Below are positions 5,984 through 6,655 of a stretch of 6,655 nt of DNA, piece after piece; position 1 is the stretch's first letter; the number at the start of each line of letters is the position of its first letter. The stretch spans positions 1-6,655 of the forward strand of contig SKJO01000506.1 of NCBI GenBank assembly GCA_007121975.1, written 5' to 3'. The notes beneath the pieces are model-generated. The model saw only the letters and a list, made by a program, of their open reading frames with translations. It made no database searches and had not been told where the DNA came from. Made by a program: the position numbers and the translations under genes. This DNA is from Nitriliruptoraceae bacterium. GTDB taxonomy: Bacteria; Actinomycetota; Nitriliruptoria; Nitriliruptorales; Nitriliruptoraceae.

Positions 5984-6655
5984 ATGACGCAAGACGCTTC
6001 GGTCCGGGTCGCGGTGATGCTTCCGGTCACCGCCGGCGCCGAGGAGGTGGTGCAGCTCGCCCGGCTGGCGGCCGACGCCGGCGTGCCCGAGCTGTGGGTC
6101 GCCGAGGACCTCGGTCTGCACGGCGGGATCGCGCTCAGCGCCCACCTGCTGGCGACCATTCCCGAGGTCGCGGTGGGCCTGGCGATCGCGCCCGCGGCCG
6201 CCCGACATCCGGCCTTCCTGGCGATGCAGGCCGCGACGCTCGGTGCCCTGCACCCGGGCCGGCTGCGGCTGGGCATCGGACACGGCATGCCGGCGTGGAT
6301 GCAGCAGCTGGGCCTGTGGTCGCTGGCGCCGGTCGCCCGGCTCGACGCCACCCTCGAAGCGGTCGCCCGCCTGCTCGCCGGCGAGCGCGTCGACCTCGAC
6401 CGCGGTGAGGTGCTGATCGACGATCTCGCGTTGGCCGGCGCCCCGGTCGACGTCCCGCTGTACGCCGGGGTGCGCGGGCCCCGCTCGCTGGCGGCCTGCG
6501 CTCCCCACGTGGCGGGCGTCGTGCTGGCCGGGTGGTCGGGACCGGCCTACACCGGCTGGGCGCGGGAGGTGATCGTCGCTGCGGCCGGGGCACCCCGCCG
6601 GGTGGTCAGCTCCGCCCGGGTGGCCTACGACCCCCGCGACCCCGACGGGGCGCTG
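5984..6655 (+). CDS. Luciferase-like (probably F420-dependent) oxidoreductase, 5' part
   Basis: The open frame runs without a stop from the ATG at 5984 to the right edge (224 codons), so the 3' end is missing. The protein looks like a bacterial luciferase-fold TIM barrel. An initial beta-alpha unit is VRVAVMLPVTAGAEEVVQLA (7-26), followed by ADAGVPELWVAED (30-42). The family-typical segment RHPAFLAMQAATLGALHPGR (74-93) leads into LRLGIGHGMPAWM (94-106). A YAGVRGPRSLAACAPHVAGVVLAG stretch (160-183) matches the later strand-loop that contacts the cofactor in this family. Most actinobacterial members of this type use coenzyme F420 and a smaller number use FMN; the sequence alone does not settle it, and the substrate is unknown. 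GGAGAGG lies upstream at 8 nt. It is transcribed away from arcA and hox, and only the shared intergenic region links them. Confidence 0.82.
   Translation, partial: MTQDASVRVAVMLPVTAGAEEVVQLARLAADAGVPELWVAEDLGLHGGIALSAHLLATIPEVAVGLAIAPAAARHPAFLAMQAATLGALHPGRLRLGIGHGMPAWMQQLGLWSLAPVARLDATLEAVARLLAGERVDLDRGEVLIDDLALAGAPVDVPLYAGVRGPRSLAACAPHVAGVVLAGWSGPAYTGWAREVIVAAAGAPRRVVSSARVAYDPRDPDGAL

Noticed and set aside
5896..6351. N-terminal extension of arginine deiminase up to an ATG at 6351
   Set aside because: The extra residues are antisense to the oxidoreductase gene and unlike any deiminase N-terminus. The GTG at 5895 has a good ribosome binding site and gives the usual length.
4762..6408. A 548-codon plus-strand open frame opposite arcA and through the divergent region
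   Set aside because: It runs antisense to the fully supported arginine deiminase and then out of frame across the start of the luciferase-like gene. The composition is Gly/Arg/His-rich with no recognisable domain.
1..6655. CRISPR array, tRNA, insertion sequence or attachment site
   Set aside because: No spaced direct repeats, cloverleaf, transposase or terminal inverted repeats were found on reading; nearly all of the window is occupied by eight protein genes.

Overview
The window reads as a chromosomal segment of a very GC-rich, F420-using Actinomycetota-type bacterium. The evidence is very high GC in third codon positions on both strands, five GTG starts among eight genes, an arginine deiminase with an actinobacterial-style C-terminus, and a luciferase-fold (probably F420-linked) oxidoreductase. 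An acidimicrobial or related lineage is possible, but nothing in the sequence fixes the clade.

Layout, left to right. Positions 1-3754 are a tightly packed minus-strand operon for a bidirectional NAD-linked [NiFe] hydrogenase (group 3d, Hox type). In transcription order it is hoxE (3754-3158), hoxF (3158-1482), hoxU (1485-736), hoxY (739-146) and the first 36 codons of hoxH (108 to beyond position 1). Three of the four junctions overlap by 1-4 nt. Upstream on the same strand, after a 123-nt gap, come a stand-alone ABC-type ATPase of the ModF/YlmA style (4681-3878) and an arginine deiminase (5895-4678), which overlap by 4 nt. An 88-nt divergent region (5896-5983) with a strong imperfect dyad separates them from a plus-strand luciferase-like oxidoreductase (5984 onward) that runs off the right edge.

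How it works together. HoxE, HoxF and HoxU form the diaphorase: FMN and NAD(H) sites on HoxF and a chain of [2Fe-2S]/[4Fe-4S] clusters. HoxY and HoxH form the hydrogenase half. The complex couples H2 oxidation or evolution to NAD+/NADH. Arginine deiminase opens a route to fermentative ATP if ornithine carbamoyltransferase and carbamate kinase exist elsewhere; they are not in this window. Co-direction of the deiminase/ATPase pair with hox suggests, but does not prove, a shared role in energy-limited or hypoxic physiology.

No rRNA, tRNA, CRISPR array, insertion sequence or phage feature was seen, and no gene-free stretch exceeds 300 bases. The components belong to known families. What deserves a second look is the combination, the separate HoxE, the orphan ATPase and the divergent-region dyad.
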